Source: Okapia johnstoni
Lineage: Eukaryota > Chordata > Mammalia > Artiodactyla > Giraffidae
Assembly: GCA_024291935.2 (NCBI GenBank)
Contig: CM044317.1
Span: forward strand, 61,370,730-61,434,729
DNA length: 64,000 bases
Direction of reading: 5' to 3'
Below, piece by piece: positions 12,161 through 23,901 of the stretch; positions within the stretch are counted from its first letter, which is position 1; each line of letters opens with the position of its first letter. A model generated the notes under the pieces. That model was given only the letters and a program-made list of their open reading frames with translations. It was not told the DNA's origin and did no database searches. The position numbers were made by a program, and so were the translations under genes.

Positions 12161-12290
12161 CTCTAGACTTGGTTTGACATTCACCACCTGCAAAGCCTTT
12201 AGGCTTAGTTTTCTCATCTATAAAATAGGAATAACAATACAAACACTATCTAGAACCTGCAAAAAATCAAATAGGATTATATCCAGGAAA
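12160..12290 (+). repeat. MIR-class fragment
   Basis: 'aggcttagttttctcatcta' followed by 'taaaataggaataacaatac' corresponds to the MIR core (ctcagtttcctcatctgtaaaatggggataata). Confidence 0.65.
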
Positions 12291-13650
12291 GATTTTTTCA
12301 AAATTTTAAAGTAATATATAAACTAAGATGCCTTTGCTATTATTATTTTTTAATGTCACAAAAGAAGCATCATCTTTGGTTTATACTCCAACACATTCAT
12401 TTAAATTAAAATGTTTTGGAAGTCTTTCTTCTATGTCCAGTTACAGAAAGAAACTACTGAGATCACAATGCAGACCATGGGGTTCTCTTCCTTTCCTACA
12501 CATTGAGTATGTTATTTCAGAGGGAAAGAAAAAGGTAGGGAAGAAAAATGTATTTCCTGCAAACCCCTAAAGAGCTGTCCAAGTCCTCTAGCTAATAAAC
12601 CAGAGAATTTGTGAAAGTTATTGCCTATATTGAGAAATGCTCTTAAAAACTGTTTCAGGGTATCAAAAAATAATGTATCTTCAAAAAGAACCTCAAATCT
12701 TTTTCAGCAGCGGGTAGAGTATTTAGGCAAAAAAAAAATACAGACAGAAAGAACTTCTTTAAAATAACACTGCATATATCTCTGGGATTCGAAAACCTGA
12801 TGAAGGACTCAGCCACATCTACCAGCTAGAGGTTATTTCTATCTATGTACAGGTCTAATCATTGAATGGTAACTATATATCTGCCTTGTCATTGACCAAG
12901 AATCTGGTCTTAAACATCCAATGTCAAGAAAAACAAAACAAAAGTGATAATAAGTGACTTTAAAAGTGATAACAAAATGGCTCTGGGTTCACATATCATT
13001 ATTTAGAAAATAAACTATTTGACCTACTGTCTAGGAAGAACTTAAAAGTCATTAAAGAATTTTAAAATTTAATGCTAAATCTATATTGGCTTCATTTTTC
13101 ACATTAACAATGTATTCTTCATTGCCAAACCCATTCACAATGCACAGACCTAAAGGCTTGTACTACGCTGAACGACTATTTTACAGAGGCAGTATTTTTG
13201 GTGCTAACTGCAGAGTTTTCACAAGTCATATATTTTTAAAGTGTTTTTTTCTTTTTTCCTTTAAATGAGTCCTTTTTTACAGTGAGAAACCAGTTGTGAA
13301 ATGAGTCACTTTTGAAGAATTGTGCTGTGAATTAGGAAGCCAGCCTGAGACAGAAGATCTAGTCTTAGTCACAACTTGGACCCGGAAAAATCGGTGATAA
13401 TTTTTACAGTGGTTTTCCTAACCACAAGCCAGAAAGCACTGAATCTCCCAGCTCCTAAAAGCCTGGGTCTATGACTATAGGAGCTAGGGGGAAAAAAGGG
13501 CTAAAACTCTTTTACTATCATTATTACAAATCTTTAGAATATTTTCCATCATAATTTGTGGGAAGTAAAATTACTACAAGCTAAGAGTTTATAGCCAGAA
13601 TGAATGTATTCTGTAGAGCTAAAAAGTATATCCTCAATTTGTCTTTTTGC
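12291..13650. other. Unique AT-rich non-coding DNA
   Basis: No gene or recognised transposon. The 13320-13400 segment has weak MIR/L2-like wording ('ctagtcttagtcacaacttgg') that I could not confirm. Confidence 0.4.
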
Positions 13651-13651
13651 A

Positions 13652-13752
13652 ATACACACACATGCACATGCACACACATATATATGTATATATGTCAGTG
13701 TACATGAATAACTGTATATACATACATATATATGTATATTATTGTATATTCA
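13652..13752. repeat. CA/AT-rich simple sequence
   Basis: Interrupted (CA)n at the left passes into alternating TATATG/TATACA repeats. Confidence 0.85.
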
Positions 13753-14864
13753 GATCAGAGTAGAACAGCATATTTTAGAGAAAAAGATACTAAATATGAT
13801 AAAATTAAATTGGGGGAGGGAAGAGAAAGAAAATATCCATAAGACTAAAATTCAAATTGGTCTGTAGCTCGTTAATCTATATACATTATTATATGACTCA
13901 TTCTCTAAAGTGCAAGAATATTCTATTTGCACACCATTTTCATACATAGTTAGTTTTACAAAGTAAGATATATTGTCTAGTAAAGATCTGAATGATTATT
14001 GAAGTATATCCTATTATACTGATTAATTTGTTTAATAAAATAAAAAGAAGAAAATAGACATGTTTATGCTCTAGTAGGAAAAACCTTCTTTTTCTTCCCA
14101 ATTAGATATATAATTGTCAGCTTTCATTCTTTGTTTTTATGAACTAACCTTGAATTAACAAGCAGTGACTTACTAAATTCTTTTTCCCTCAAGCAGATAA
14201 TTTTGCTTTTCACATTTTCTTGTGATCCACTTTCATTTAAAGTAATTTTAGAAACTTAAAAAGTTGTAATGAATGATAAAAAGTCTGTCTTAATATTTAT
14301 TATTATAAATAATGTTTTAGGATAAAAAGCTACTTACATTTTTGTCTGCTAACCTTACTTCTGTGGAACTAAGATTTTAATAACTCAGTAGCATTCCAAT
14401 TTTAATCCATTAAGAAGAATGAAATAAAAACTAAAGTCATGTAGAGTAGTATCTGCTTAGAAGACTTAAAGAGGGCTGGAGTTGTGTTTAAAAATTTCTA
14501 ATATAAATTAGAGTATTAGCCTTTTATTCTCTTATTTAAAATAATTTAACCTTTATTCATGGCAATTTTAGACAATCTAGAAAATACAAAGAAGAAATAA
14601 AAATTACTTTTAAGCCAAATTATCCAAGGTAAGCATTATTAATATTATGCATTAATAATAACAATATAATTTTAACAATATTGAGTACTTTGTACTGATC
14701 TCTGTTCTCTATTATATATAAATATAATAAATAAAACTTGCTTTAGTTTAGTTATGACTTTCTAGTGTTAAATAACCTTTACATTCTTGTTCTTATTTCA
14801 CTATCTTTATTCACTAGATACTTCAGTTTGCTGGTATTTTAGTTGGATTTCTGCATCTATATTT
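13753..14864. other. AT-rich non-coding DNA, target of the L1 insertion
   Basis: Very AT-rich. The 14560-14680 segment ('gaagaaataaaaattactt', 'aagcattattaatattatg') loosely resembles an old LINE 3' end. The same wording may resume after the young L1 near 16430, suggesting one old element split by it, but this is weak. Confidence 0.35.
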
Positions 14865-14879
14865 AAGAAATGGGCTTGC
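14865..14879. repeat. Left TSD of the L1 insertion
   Basis: AAGAAATGGGCTTGC is repeated exactly at 15984-15998. The pre-integration cut site reads ATTT/AAGA, close to the L1 endonuclease preference TTTT/AA. Confidence 0.95.
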
Positions 14880-15536
14880 CAACTCCTGCAGCTGAATTCC
14901 AGAAAAATAAACGACCCAATCAAAAAATGGGCCAAAGAACTAAACAGACATTTCTCCAAAGAAGACATACAGATGGCTAACACACACATGAAAAGATGCT
15001 CAACATCACTCATTATTAGAGAAATGCAAATCAAAACCACAATGAGGTACCATTACACACCAGTCAGAATGGCCGCTATCCAAAAGTCTACAAGCAATAA
15101 ATGCTGGAGAGGGTGTGGAGAAAAGGGAACCCTCTTACACTGTTGGTGGGAATGCAAACTAGTACAGCCACTATGGAGAAGAGTGTGGAGATTCCTTAAA
15201 AAACTGGGAATAGAACTGCCATATGACCCAGCAATCCCACTGCTAGGCATATACACCGAGGAAACCAGAATTGAAAGAGATGCGTGTACCCCAATGTTCA
15301 TCGCAGCACTGTTTACAATAGCCAGGACATGGAAGCAACCTAGATGTCCATCGGCAGACGAATGGATAAGGAAGCTGTGGTACATACACACAATGGAATA
15401 TTACTCAGCCATTAAAAAGAATACATTTGAATCGGTTCTATTGAGATGGATGAAACTGGAGCCCATTATACAGAGTGAAGCGAGCCAGAAAGAAAAGCAC
15501 CAATACAGTATACTAACGCATGTATATGGAATTTGA
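14880..15536 (+). pseudogene. L1 ORF2 C-terminal fragment (218 codons, open)
   Basis: The frame is uninterrupted from the insertion point to a TGA stop at 15534-15536 and encodes the last 218 residues of L1 ORF2. The reverse-transcriptase and endonuclease domains are missing because of 5' truncation. A C-x3-C-x7-H-x4-C cysteine/histidine motif (translated [18 protein letters not shown]) typical of the ORF2 C-terminus is intact, as are the conserved '[11 protein letters not shown]' and 'EYYSAIKKN' segments. An upstream in-frame ATG at 14787 lies in host DNA, so any apparent longer protein is fortuitous. It is not expected to be functional. Confidence 0.93.
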
Positions 15537-15893
15537 AAGATGGTAATGGTAACACTATATGTGAGACAGAATAAGAGACACAGATGCATAGAACAGTCCT
15601 GTGGACTCTGAGGGAGAAGGTGAGGGTTGGACGTTCTGGGACAATAACATTGAAACATGTATATTGTCATATGTGAAGCAGAACACCATTCCATGTTCTA
15701 TGCATGGGACGGATGCTCAGGGATGGAGCGTTGGGATGACACAGAGGGATGGGACGGGGAGGGAGGTGGGAGGAGGGTTTGGGAGGGGGAGCACATGTGA
15801 ATCCATGGCTGATTCATGTCGATGTATGGCAAAAACTACTACAATATTGTAAAGTAATTAGCCCCCAACTAAAATAAAGAAAAAAAAAAAAAA

Positions 15894-15968
15894 GATACCT
15901 GATATGATCTTGGGCTCTGGAAAAATATATGAGAAGTTATCTGTGAATCCAAAAACTTAAACCTTGGG
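15894..15968 (+). other. 75-bp 3'-transduced segment
   Basis: Non-L1 sequence lies between the two poly-A tracts of the L1, starting 'gatacctgatatgatcttgg' and ending 'aaaacttaaaccttggg'. It should match single-copy DNA immediately downstream of the progenitor L1. It has no AATAAA of its own; 'aatata' at about 15924 could be a weak signal variant. Confidence 0.8.
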
Positions 15969-15983
15969 AAAAAAAAAAAAAAA

Positions 15984-15998
15984 AAGAAATGGGCTTGC
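15984..15998. repeat. Right TSD of the L1 insertion
   Basis: Exact copy of 14865-14879; its first two A bases merge with the second poly-A tract. Confidence 0.95.
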
Positions 15999-16041
15999 AA
16001 TTTTTCTTTCTCATATTTGTATGGTTTTCATATCAAGATTT

Positions 16042-16172
16042 GGAGAAGGAAATGGCAACCCACTCCAGTATTCTTGCCTGGAGAATCCTGTGGACGGAGG
16101 AGCCTGATGGGCTGCCGTCTATGGGGTCGCACAGAGTCGGACACGACTGAAGCGACTTAGCATGCATGCATA
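16042..16172 (+). mobile_element. BovA monomer (half BOV-A2)
   Basis: A single BovA unit, 'ggagaaggaaatggcaaccc' to 'gacacgactgaagcgactta', followed by a 'gcatgcatgcataacatgca' tail in place of the usual (GCA)n. It corresponds to the right half of BOV-A2. No TSD is evident. Confidence 0.9.
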
Positions 16173-16229
16173 ACATGCATGCATTATATATAAATAATTT
16201 AGAGCAGATAATATAAATAATCTTTAATG

Positions 16230-16405
16230 TACGAACCCATTATCTCCATTGTGCAAATGAGGAAATTAAGGCACAGAGATGTTTAGTAATTTGTTCTAGG
16301 TCAAAGGTCACATATTTAATAAGATGAGAAGCTAGGATTTGAATCTGGACCCTCCAAATTACGCCCAAGACTGTGATCATAACCACAACTCTACTACCAA
16401 AGGCT
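16230..16405 (-). repeat. MIR SINE remnant
   Basis: 'caaatgaggaaattaaggca' is followed by 'gatttgaatctggaccctcc' and 'ataaccacaactctactacc', matching the reverse-complement MIR in order (cagatgaggaaactgaggca...tttgaacccagg...ttaaccactatgcta). Confidence 0.75.
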
Positions 16406-17160
16406 TTCCTTTGTGTATATAATATAAAAAGGAACTGTAATTTATATTTTTTCTATAATGTTTTTATCCATGTAACATACTATGAATCTCTTCTCACACC
16501 ATTAAATGATTCTCCTACCATAACACTTGAAAAAGAAGCACTTTGACAAGTAAGAAATCTTGTAGTAAGGCCATTTCTAGCATGGTATGATTCAAGAAAT
16601 CTAAACAAAGAACACTGACTATTTTCTAACGTATATTCAAATCAAGCAAAAAACACCCTCTTTAGGAAAACAGAAATTACCATAGCAGAACTGACCGATG
16701 ATCTGATCAGTCCAATATCCTATTTCTGAAAACGTCCAATGCTGGCTACTTTAGTAGAAGACATAAAATTCCCCATAAAGTACCTAATTGTGTGATACAC
16801 TGCAGTAAGATGAAATTTTCCCCTTTGCCCAGTTTCTCATCTTCTCCTACCTAAAAGCTTCAGAGGGAATAATCCTTGAAATTTTATTTTACTAAAACTA
16901 GTAACATGTGAAGATGTTATTTTAACACAAACATATACACTCACATATGCACTATTAATGTGAAGAAATGAGTTACTCCTGATTTATTAAGAAAGTCAGA
17001 AATTACCATAGCTATTTCCATAAATAAATAATACATAGATTACACATAATTAATCTGCTACAATTACAAGAAAATATTGTGAGGTAATGTACAACACCAG
17101 CAAAAGCAACAGGTAAAGAGCATTTGATAAAATAATCCTTTCCTCTGTTAACAATGTATT
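16406..17160. other. AT-rich non-coding DNA
   Basis: No gene. The 16430-16520 segment ('gtttttatccatgtaacata', 'ccattaaatgattctcc') weakly resembles old LINE 3' sequence; the rest appears unique. Confidence 0.4.
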
Positions 17161-17161
17161 G

Positions 17162-17207
17162 TAAAATATACTCTTTAAGGGAGGTAAAATGTACTCTTTA
17201 AGGGAGG
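17162..17207. repeat. 23-bp tandem duplication (two units)
   Basis: Units 17162-17184 and 17185-17207 differ at one base (TAAAATATACTC versus TAAAATGTACTC, each followed by TTTAAGGGAGG). This is a simple local tandem duplication. Confidence 0.92.
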
Positions 17208-17302
17208 TAACCAAAGGGCAATTATTAAGTGGCAAAATTCATTGCGTGTGTTTCTCCATAGTGCAAATCAGAAAATCAATGCAATCATACATTTTATTAC
17301 GT

Positions 17303-17344
17303 TTTATATATATTGCTACTATATATATATGTATATATATATTA
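17303..17344. repeat. (TA)n-rich simple repeat
   Basis: Alternating TA with an internal 'gtatatatat' break. Confidence 0.85.
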
Positions 17345-17548
17345 CATTTGGAATTTAATGTAGTTCTAAAAATATCACTAAGGATATTAGCGTGGTAGCC
17401 AGGCAGACAGGGACATTTTAAAGACAGCTTTAAAAAAAATTCTTCTCTAAAATCTTGCCTTTCTCGAATGAAAGAGGACTTAAGAGGCCGGTATCTTCCA
17501 TTTCCTGACTCTTGGAACACTTGCTCTTAGACCCCAGAGCTCCCATGC

Positions 17549-17602
17549 AGAGACAGACAGACAGATATAGAGACATACAGATATAGAAACATAGATATAT
17601 GA
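17549..17602. repeat. (AGAC)n/(AGATAT)n simple repeat
   Basis: 'agacagacagacagatatag' followed by further AGA(C/T)A(T/C) units. Confidence 0.8.
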
Positions 17603-17692
17603 CATAAGAACAAGAGCATTGTGAGTATGACTAAATAGTTATGTTGGCTGGACAGACTGCTAGAGGCTTCATGGAGGAGAAGGTATTTACAC

Positions 17693-18197
17693 TGTGACAA
17701 ACCTAGACAGCATATTAAAAAGCAGAGTCATTACTTTGCCAACAAAGGCCTGTATAGTCAAAGCTATGGTTTTTCCAGTAGTCATGTATGGATGTGAGAG
17801 TTGGACCACAGAGAAGGCTGAGCGCCAAAGAATTGATGCTTTTGAACTGTGGTGTTGGAGAAGTCTCTTGAGAGTCCCTTGGACTGCAAGGAGATCCAAC
17901 CAGTCAATCCTAAAGGAAATCAATCCTTAATATCCATTAGAAGGACTGATGCTGAAGGTCCAATACTTTGGCCACCTGATGTGAAGAGCCAATTCATTAG
18001 AAAAGGCCCTGATGCTAGGAAAGATGAAGGCAGGAGGAGAAGGGGATGACAGAGGACAAGATGGTTGGATGGCATCACCAACTTGATGGACATGAGTTTG
18101 AGCAAGCTCTGGAAGATGGTGAAGGACAGGGAAGCCCAGCATGCTATAGTCCATAGGGTCACAAAGAGTTGGATATGACTGAGTGACTGAACAACAA
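17693..18197 (+). mobile_element. BovB 3' end (plus), 5'-truncated
   Basis: Starts 'gacaaacctagacagcatat' and runs through 'ttggactgcaaggagatcca', 'ggccacctgatgtgaagagc' and 'ggtcacaaagagttggatat' to 'gactgagtgactgaacaaca'. The left portion (17694-17930) still reads open as BovB reverse-transcriptase C-terminus with the segments KACIVKAMVFPVVMYGCESW and ELWCWRSLLRVPWTARRSNQ, then stops. No TSD is clear. Confidence 0.93.
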
Positions 18198-19115
18198 CTA
18201 TCTCCACTGTTTCAGAATCTCTTACCTGTGTCTCTTGTAGCCATCCTCCAAAACAACCAGGATGTTAGATGTAATCTGTACTGAAAAATTTAAATAAAAT
18301 ATTTCAGTCCAATTGTGATGGGGACCATTGCCCATAATCTTGAGGCTTTTCCCTGACCTAGTCAGCTACTAACTGATCATCCCTACTTCCCACAATAGTA
18401 CTGATCCTTAGTTCCCTAAGAAAACAGACTGTACTTTATGAATTTTGTATTCCAAATGCCTGGGACAGTTCCTGGAACAGAGAAGACATTCAAAATATCC
18501 TTATTGGAACAATGCCTGACACAGAGTAGGTCTTCAGTAAATGCTGGCTGGTAGAATATTTAAAGGATTGAATGAATATATTTAATCATTGACTGAGTTT
18601 CTCTTTTTAATGTCATTTTATACATCTCAGTATAGAATATATACATATTTTAAAATCTATTTCATAGAACTACCATAATACAGCATTGTAGTTTTTACAC
18701 TAAAAATATACTTCCTAAAGACAATTCAGTCACCACTTTAAAAAAATCACACATATTGGATACTGACCAGTACTATTTATAAATTTTCTTTTGGGTAGGA
18801 AAAGCAATACTGCAGCTGCTTCCAAATAAGCAAAATGTACAGCCAATAAGTCTAGGAAATATGAAGACATTTTATGTTCTACAAGAACAGAAACTGTAGA
18901 TATTTTTATTTTTAAATTAAAGACATAAAATGGAAAGACACTGCATTAATTATCTTCCTCATTATTTTTAAGTTCCACCCCACCCCCACCCCCAGCCAGT
19001 AAGCCAGCCTTTATGGAACTAATTTACCAAACATTCTCCTTTCCTTAGTATCTTGTTCCCATTTTAGGCAGGATGCAGAGAAACCACTCCAGAAGGCTGG
19101 TTTTCTTATAACTCT
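18198..19115. other. Non-coding DNA with weak MIR-like segment
   Basis: 18440-18560 ('ccaaatgcctgggacagttc', 'gacacagagtaggtcttcag') has the form of an old MIR/L2 3' module (cctggcacatagtaggtgctca). A C-rich patch lies near 18975-18995. Otherwise nothing is recognised. Confidence 0.4.
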
Positions 19116-19127
19116 GCAGATGGTAAA
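19116..19127. repeat. Left TSD of Bov-tA
   Basis: GCAGATGGTAAA, repeated exactly at 19315-19326. Confidence 0.9.
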
Positions 19128-19314
19128 GTGAAAGTGAGAGTCACTCAGTCGTGTCCGACTCTGTGACCCCATGGACTATACAGTCCATGGAATTCTCCAG
19201 GCCAGAATACTGGAGTGGGTAGCTTTTCCCTTCTCAAGGGGATCTTCCCAACCCAGGGATTGAACCCAGGTCTCCTGCATTGCAGGCGGCTTCTTTACCA
19301 GCTGAGCTACAAGG
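19128..19314 (-). mobile_element. Bov-tA SINE (minus), palindromic subfamily
   Basis: The reverse complement of Bov-tA: 'actcagtcgtgtccgactct' on the left and the tRNA-derived head 'taccagctgagctacaaggg' on the right. Perfect 12-bp TSD. The internal 'atggactatacagtccat' replaces the usual 'atggactgtagcccacca', making a hairpin (19169-19190) that is shared with the copy at 61739-61853. Confidence 0.93.
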
Positions 19315-19326
19315 GCAGATGGTAAA
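19315..19326. repeat. Right TSD of Bov-tA
   Basis: Exact copy of 19116-19127. Confidence 0.9.
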
Positions 19327-21179
19327 ACATCAAGTCAATCCTAACCTGTGTTTCAGTTTGTCAGCTGAGGACATTAATACTTGTAATGTTATCTCCTTCT
19401 AGGGAAGACTGAGAATAATACTTTCTAGAACTCACCAGCTAAATTCCTTTCCAAATATGTTCTGCAAATACAAATTTTATACTTTGTATCATCACCTAAA
19501 TGATGAACAGAATTGAAGTTAGAGCAAGCAAGATATGCTTTCAGTTTTTCAAACTATCTTTATGGACTTTGAAATCAAACAGTTTACGTTCAAGTAACTC
19601 TTGACCTCAGTTCTTAATTAAGCAAAAATGTCCCATGGGTAACACAGTAGTGAGTTCTCTACCTCAAATAGAAAACAAAAGTAATACATTTTTTTATAAC
19701 AACAATTATATAAGCTATGAAGAGCCAAAAAGTTTACATCATCAACTTATTACATAAGTTCTCTGTCCTTGATAGTCACTGAAACGCAGCACAATTATAG
19801 ATGGCATTTTTTCTGTAAGTTTCATACTTGTGGACTGTTTGAAATGATCAAATAAATATAGAGATTACACTCCAATTAAAAAAAAACTTTAAAAAATTTT
19901 AACTGTCATTACATTTTTAGATTCTAATTAGCATGCCAAAGAAGACTTCTGAAAGACCTAGTACCACAATATGAATCAGCTTTTAAAAGTGTGTCCTGTT
20001 CTAAACTTGATGGCTATTGTTCTCATAGCATAGGCAGAAGAAAACAAAGGATCCAACCTATTGTTCATTCTTGGAGTTTCAGAATCATCAGTAGTCAGTT
20101 AGATTTAAAGGGAGAAATCAGAGCTTCTTTAAGGATAGCATGGTAAAAAAAGTAACTAGAACACCCGTTCTGAAATTTCTTCTATAAATTATGCCCCTCT
20201 GATTGAGATCAAACTAAAATTGGATTCCTGACAGAGAAGATCACACAGAAAGAGGCAATGCCAAAGGGATTTTAGTTTCTTCAAGGTTGTTTAATTCCAC
20301 AGTCTCCTGTTGCTCACCAGCTTCGTCCTAGGAGAATTCACATTACTATGAACATTTTTTTCAAAGTGATTTGAATACCAGATGGTTCATCAGAGTTGAT
20401 GCTAAATTTTTCTTTTGAAATAGCCTCATTGGGAATGCACTTTGATTTCTAAAATTACAACTTAAAAATTAATAGGTGCCATTTGTATTGGTACTGTCAT
20501 AATCGCTAAAAAAGAAAAAAAAAGAGATAGTTTTGTTTTGTTTTAACAAGAGTTGCATGACTCATTTCTTTAATCGTTTTTTTTTTTTTTTTTTTTTTTT
20601 AATGATAAGCCATTAACCCTCATGGAGAAAAACTGGCAAGACTATGTTTAAATAATTATTTAAAAAATTATTCCCACTGTCCCTCCCACTGATTATATTA
20701 TCAAGCAGCAAGTGAAAAATGACAAAAAAAAAATTAAGGAATTAGAACCTAATGTGTCTTATTTTGAAGAGTCAGATACACTCAAGTCTCTTTCCAGGCG
20801 CAACTCTTTCCATCCACTGTCAAATGGGCTCTCCTCCTCCACCCACTGTCCAAGGCAAGGCTGACTGATAACTCTTCTCTCTGGAGATGAAACAAGTCTC
20901 AACATAGCTGGGTTCAGCCCCACCTGCCCTGCCACTCAGCACTGCAATATAATGGTTGGGGAATGCATGATTTCAGAGATCTTTTCTTTGGAGCAATCAG
21001 CAGGTTGATTCAAACAGATACACAACTGTATAATTTTGTGGGAGGGAGCTATGCAACCTCTGAAGAGAGCTTTGCATACTGCCACTGAGACAGCACATCT
21101 AAGGACTTAAAGGGTAATTGCACTAAGCATTCACACAGCTGCAAGCTAGTGGGTGGAATGGAAAGAACAGGGAAGAAAG
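19327..21179. other. Unique AT-rich non-coding DNA
   Basis: No gene or transposon recognised. It contains the 24-base T-run at 20577-20600. Confidence 0.45.
20577..20600. repeat. Poly-T tract (24 T)
   Basis: Uninterrupted run of T. No retroposon body could be recognised to its right. Confidence 0.92.
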
Positions 21180-22620
21180 TTAAGTCAATCATTCATTGGA
21201 CAGATATTTATGAGGTCTGGTGTTGGGCCCATTTCCCCATTGGATGGGAGTGCTGGACTTACAGATAAAGGCAGTGTGTGGATAAGGTGGACACTGATTT
21301 CTCTATGGCATTTAATAAGCCTTCCATAATGTCCTAAGGACAGGATGAAGAAAGGGGGGCTGCCTAGTAGGGAGATTGATAGAAATGTTTGATAAATGTC
21401 TGGTGTCACCAAGAAGGAGGTCCATGAACAATCACAGTGTGCTAACTGCTAAGAGAGACAGCTGGATTGGGGCTCCAAAAGCATCCCGGAGAGGCTCTTA
21501 ACTGACTTCTGGGAAAGAACAAGCCACAGAGTAGGTAGAGTGGCATCTCTGAGATACATGGGAAGCAGCCCAATGAAGACAGCGTAGAGAGGGAAGGAAG
21601 AGGGCTTCAGGCAGAAGTTGTCTCGGGTTCAGATGTGAGAGAGAGTTCCAAGTGTCTAGGAAATAGAAGTGAGCTCTCTAGGCCTACGGCTGAGAATTTA
21701 AGGTGGAAAGTGGCTTTAGCTGAGGTTGAAGAAGTCTCAAGTTGTGAAGAGCCTCATACACTAAACTAAGGAGTTTGAAAAGTATTTGCTAGACAAAGGA
21801 GACTCCCTGAAGGCAAGAATAATGATTGATTCTCATTTCAAAAAGCTCACCCTCACTAACTGACAACGTGGATTGGACATAAAGACCAATCAGGAGATGG
21901 GTATAGTAAAACAGGCAGGAAACGAGGAGGTACCAAATGAAAACAGTTTATGGGGAAACTGAATTGCAGAAGTTAGAAAAGAGATCCAGATTGGTGACAT
22001 TTTTGTGAATCATTGGAATATGGGCCATAACACGTGACATATAAAACTACTTAGTAATTATGTGTAATATGTAAAAGGATGAAGGATGCTACCTTAGAAA
22101 ACCACTCCAGCCTTCAAAAAGTGAACTCATGAAGGAGCTGGAGGTGAAGCAGTCAGAACCAGGAAGAATAGAAGGAGAAAGAAGTTTTAGTTCCATAAAA
22201 GAGGAAAGAGTCTTGAGGAATCAATAGGATTAGATGCTGCAGAAAGACCATTATACACAGGATTTGGTGCTCAGGAGATCATCAGTAACATAGAGGCAGA
22301 TTTAAGGCCAAAGGAGAAACTAGTCTGTGACACTTTCTGGAGTGAACTAAAAGTGAGGAAGCAAGAAAAATAAAGGCAGACATCTCTTTCAAGAAACTCA
22401 ACATTAAATCACAGGCAGATTTTAAGCGATGGAAAAGAGCTGGATGGCAGTCTTCAAGGGGAGCAGGCTTTTACTGGGTCTCAATAGCATATCACAGAGA
22501 AACAACTGAAGGAGAGGCAGTTGCAAGAAGTTTTGAATCTAAAGGTGTGACAAATTTTGCTTGTGTCCAGGAGACAGCATTAGGGGAAAGAGAGCTGAGA
22601 CATGGAAGGCAAGACGGAAA
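21180..22620 (+). repeat. Ancient mammalian interspersed repeat (L2-class-like), long copy
   Basis: Begins 'tcattcattggacagatatt' (decayed tcattcaacaaatattt). It runs through 'gaagagcctcatacactaaa', 'ggagtttgaaaagtatttgc', 'accaatcaggagatgggtat' and 'ggattagatgctgcagaaag'. The order matches the same old family as 8368-9075 but extends further. It is full of stops and the family name is uncertain. Confidence 0.45.
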
Positions 22621-22749
22621 AAACTGCAGAATTAGTTAGCCAACAATGCAATGCTTTTACTTCACCAGAATGCAAACTTCTAGTCTTTAGGCAGAGCCTC
22701 ATTCCATGTTTGACCAGGCTGAAGAGTAGGCATTCTGACTGTCAGTAGA

Positions 22750-22800
22750 AAGTTGGATTAAATGGTTTTAGAGGTGTCCCTTTGAACTCCTAAAACTAAT
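22750..22800 (+). repeat. L2-class fragment
   Basis: 'gttggattaaatggttttag' followed by 'aggtgtccctttgaactcc' resembles the L2 3' end (gttggactagatgatctctaaggtccctt). Confidence 0.5.
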
Positions 22801-23900
22801 CTTGCTAAGTGTGAAGTCATAAACTTTTTCATCACATCTAATCTATTTAAAGAGATGTACTTTCTTCATCAATACTTTTAGTATTAAGCAGTATTAAGTC
22901 ACTGATTATGTTTCAGTAACATTGACTGAAATATGTAAAAGGGGATTTTTTGAAAATCTTTACTAATATCATTTGTCTGATTCTTCTATTTATCTTTCTT
23001 TTTCTCTCAGTTTTAACTAATACCTGAAGGTGAGCATGTCTGTGTATTTGAGGATTACAGTTCTCTTATTGGATAGAGAAGCTTAATCCCACCGATAATT
23101 ATTTACATTCTAAAGGTGAACACAGATAATTATTAACATACTATTTTATAAGGTGCTAGAGTCTCTTTTTCCAAACCCAAGTACCTGGAATCCGAACTAG
23201 TTACAACCAAGAGCAAGATTTTATTCTGAGAGAGTTGTGTACCCAGTCACACTTCATTCTCTCATTCCCTCTCTTCTTTTCACACACACATGCCCATACT
23301 TAAGGGAATAGATAAATGTAAGGGAATAGGTGAAATGTATTAACAGAAGAGGAATGGAGAAATGGATATGCCTTTTCCAATGCCCCTTAATTAAATCTGA
23401 TTATGTTTTTATTATTCAATAAAATTTTATCTATAAAGTAATAATAAATGAGTTCTTAAGTGAAAGTGAATCTATGGCAAGCACAATGCCAGGCTCAGAA
23501 TTAATCCTCAAAAACTTAAGTTCCCTTCTCCAATAAGAGATTAAGTACTTGATTTAAGATAAAAGGAATTTTTCCAAATGTGGAGAACAACTGCATTGAC
23601 TATTACCATTTTTAATATTGCTACATTTGCAGACATATCGGGTAGGTAGAACATCTCCTAAAGTAGAAACGCACATTCAAGGCCATATATAGGAAGCTGA
23701 CATATCTAGCTATTGCTGCATCAGACATCAAACTGTTATAGAATAAGGTCATCTTTAGCCTGTGGCCACTTATACCCGAATATCTGAGATAACCATGTTG
23801 AGAATAGTAGTGGAAGAGCATGGAAAATATACAGAAGGAAAGGAACTACTTAGAACTCATGTATGAGCAACTACTTCCTATTCTTAAGGACAGTGCCCCT
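22801..23900. other. Unique AT-rich non-coding DNA
   Basis: No gene or transposon. 'aagggaatag' occurs twice close together near 23302 and 23322, a minor local duplication. Confidence 0.45.
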
Positions 23901-23901
23901 T

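Larger units (their letters stand above)
14880..15968 (+). mobile_element. Young L1 (bovine type), 5'-truncated, with 3' transduction
   Basis: The element begins inside ORF2 and keeps the ORF2 C-terminus (14880-15536), the 3' UTR (about 15537-15879, including a G-rich 'gggacggggagggaggtggg' patch) and a polyadenylation signal AATAAA at 15873-15878. A first poly-A tract follows at 15880-15893. Then come 75 bp of non-L1 sequence (15894-15968), a second poly-A (15969-15985) and the right TSD. This order is the classic structure of readthrough past the L1 poly-A signal and retrotransposition of flanking DNA. The open ORF2 frame and the perfect 15-bp TSD indicate a recent insertion. Family assignment to the bovine L1 lineage is from sequence recognition. 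Confidence 0.93.

Noticed and set aside
14787..14879. Upstream extension of the L1 ORF2 frame into host DNA with its own ATG
   Set aside because: The TSD at 14865-14879 places the L1 boundary at 14880, so the in-frame upstream codons are fortuitous host sequence.
16160..16185. 'gcatgcatgcataacatgca' inverted-looking motif
   Set aside because: A short simple-sequence tail of the BovA monomer; too short and low-complexity to call a functional palindrome.
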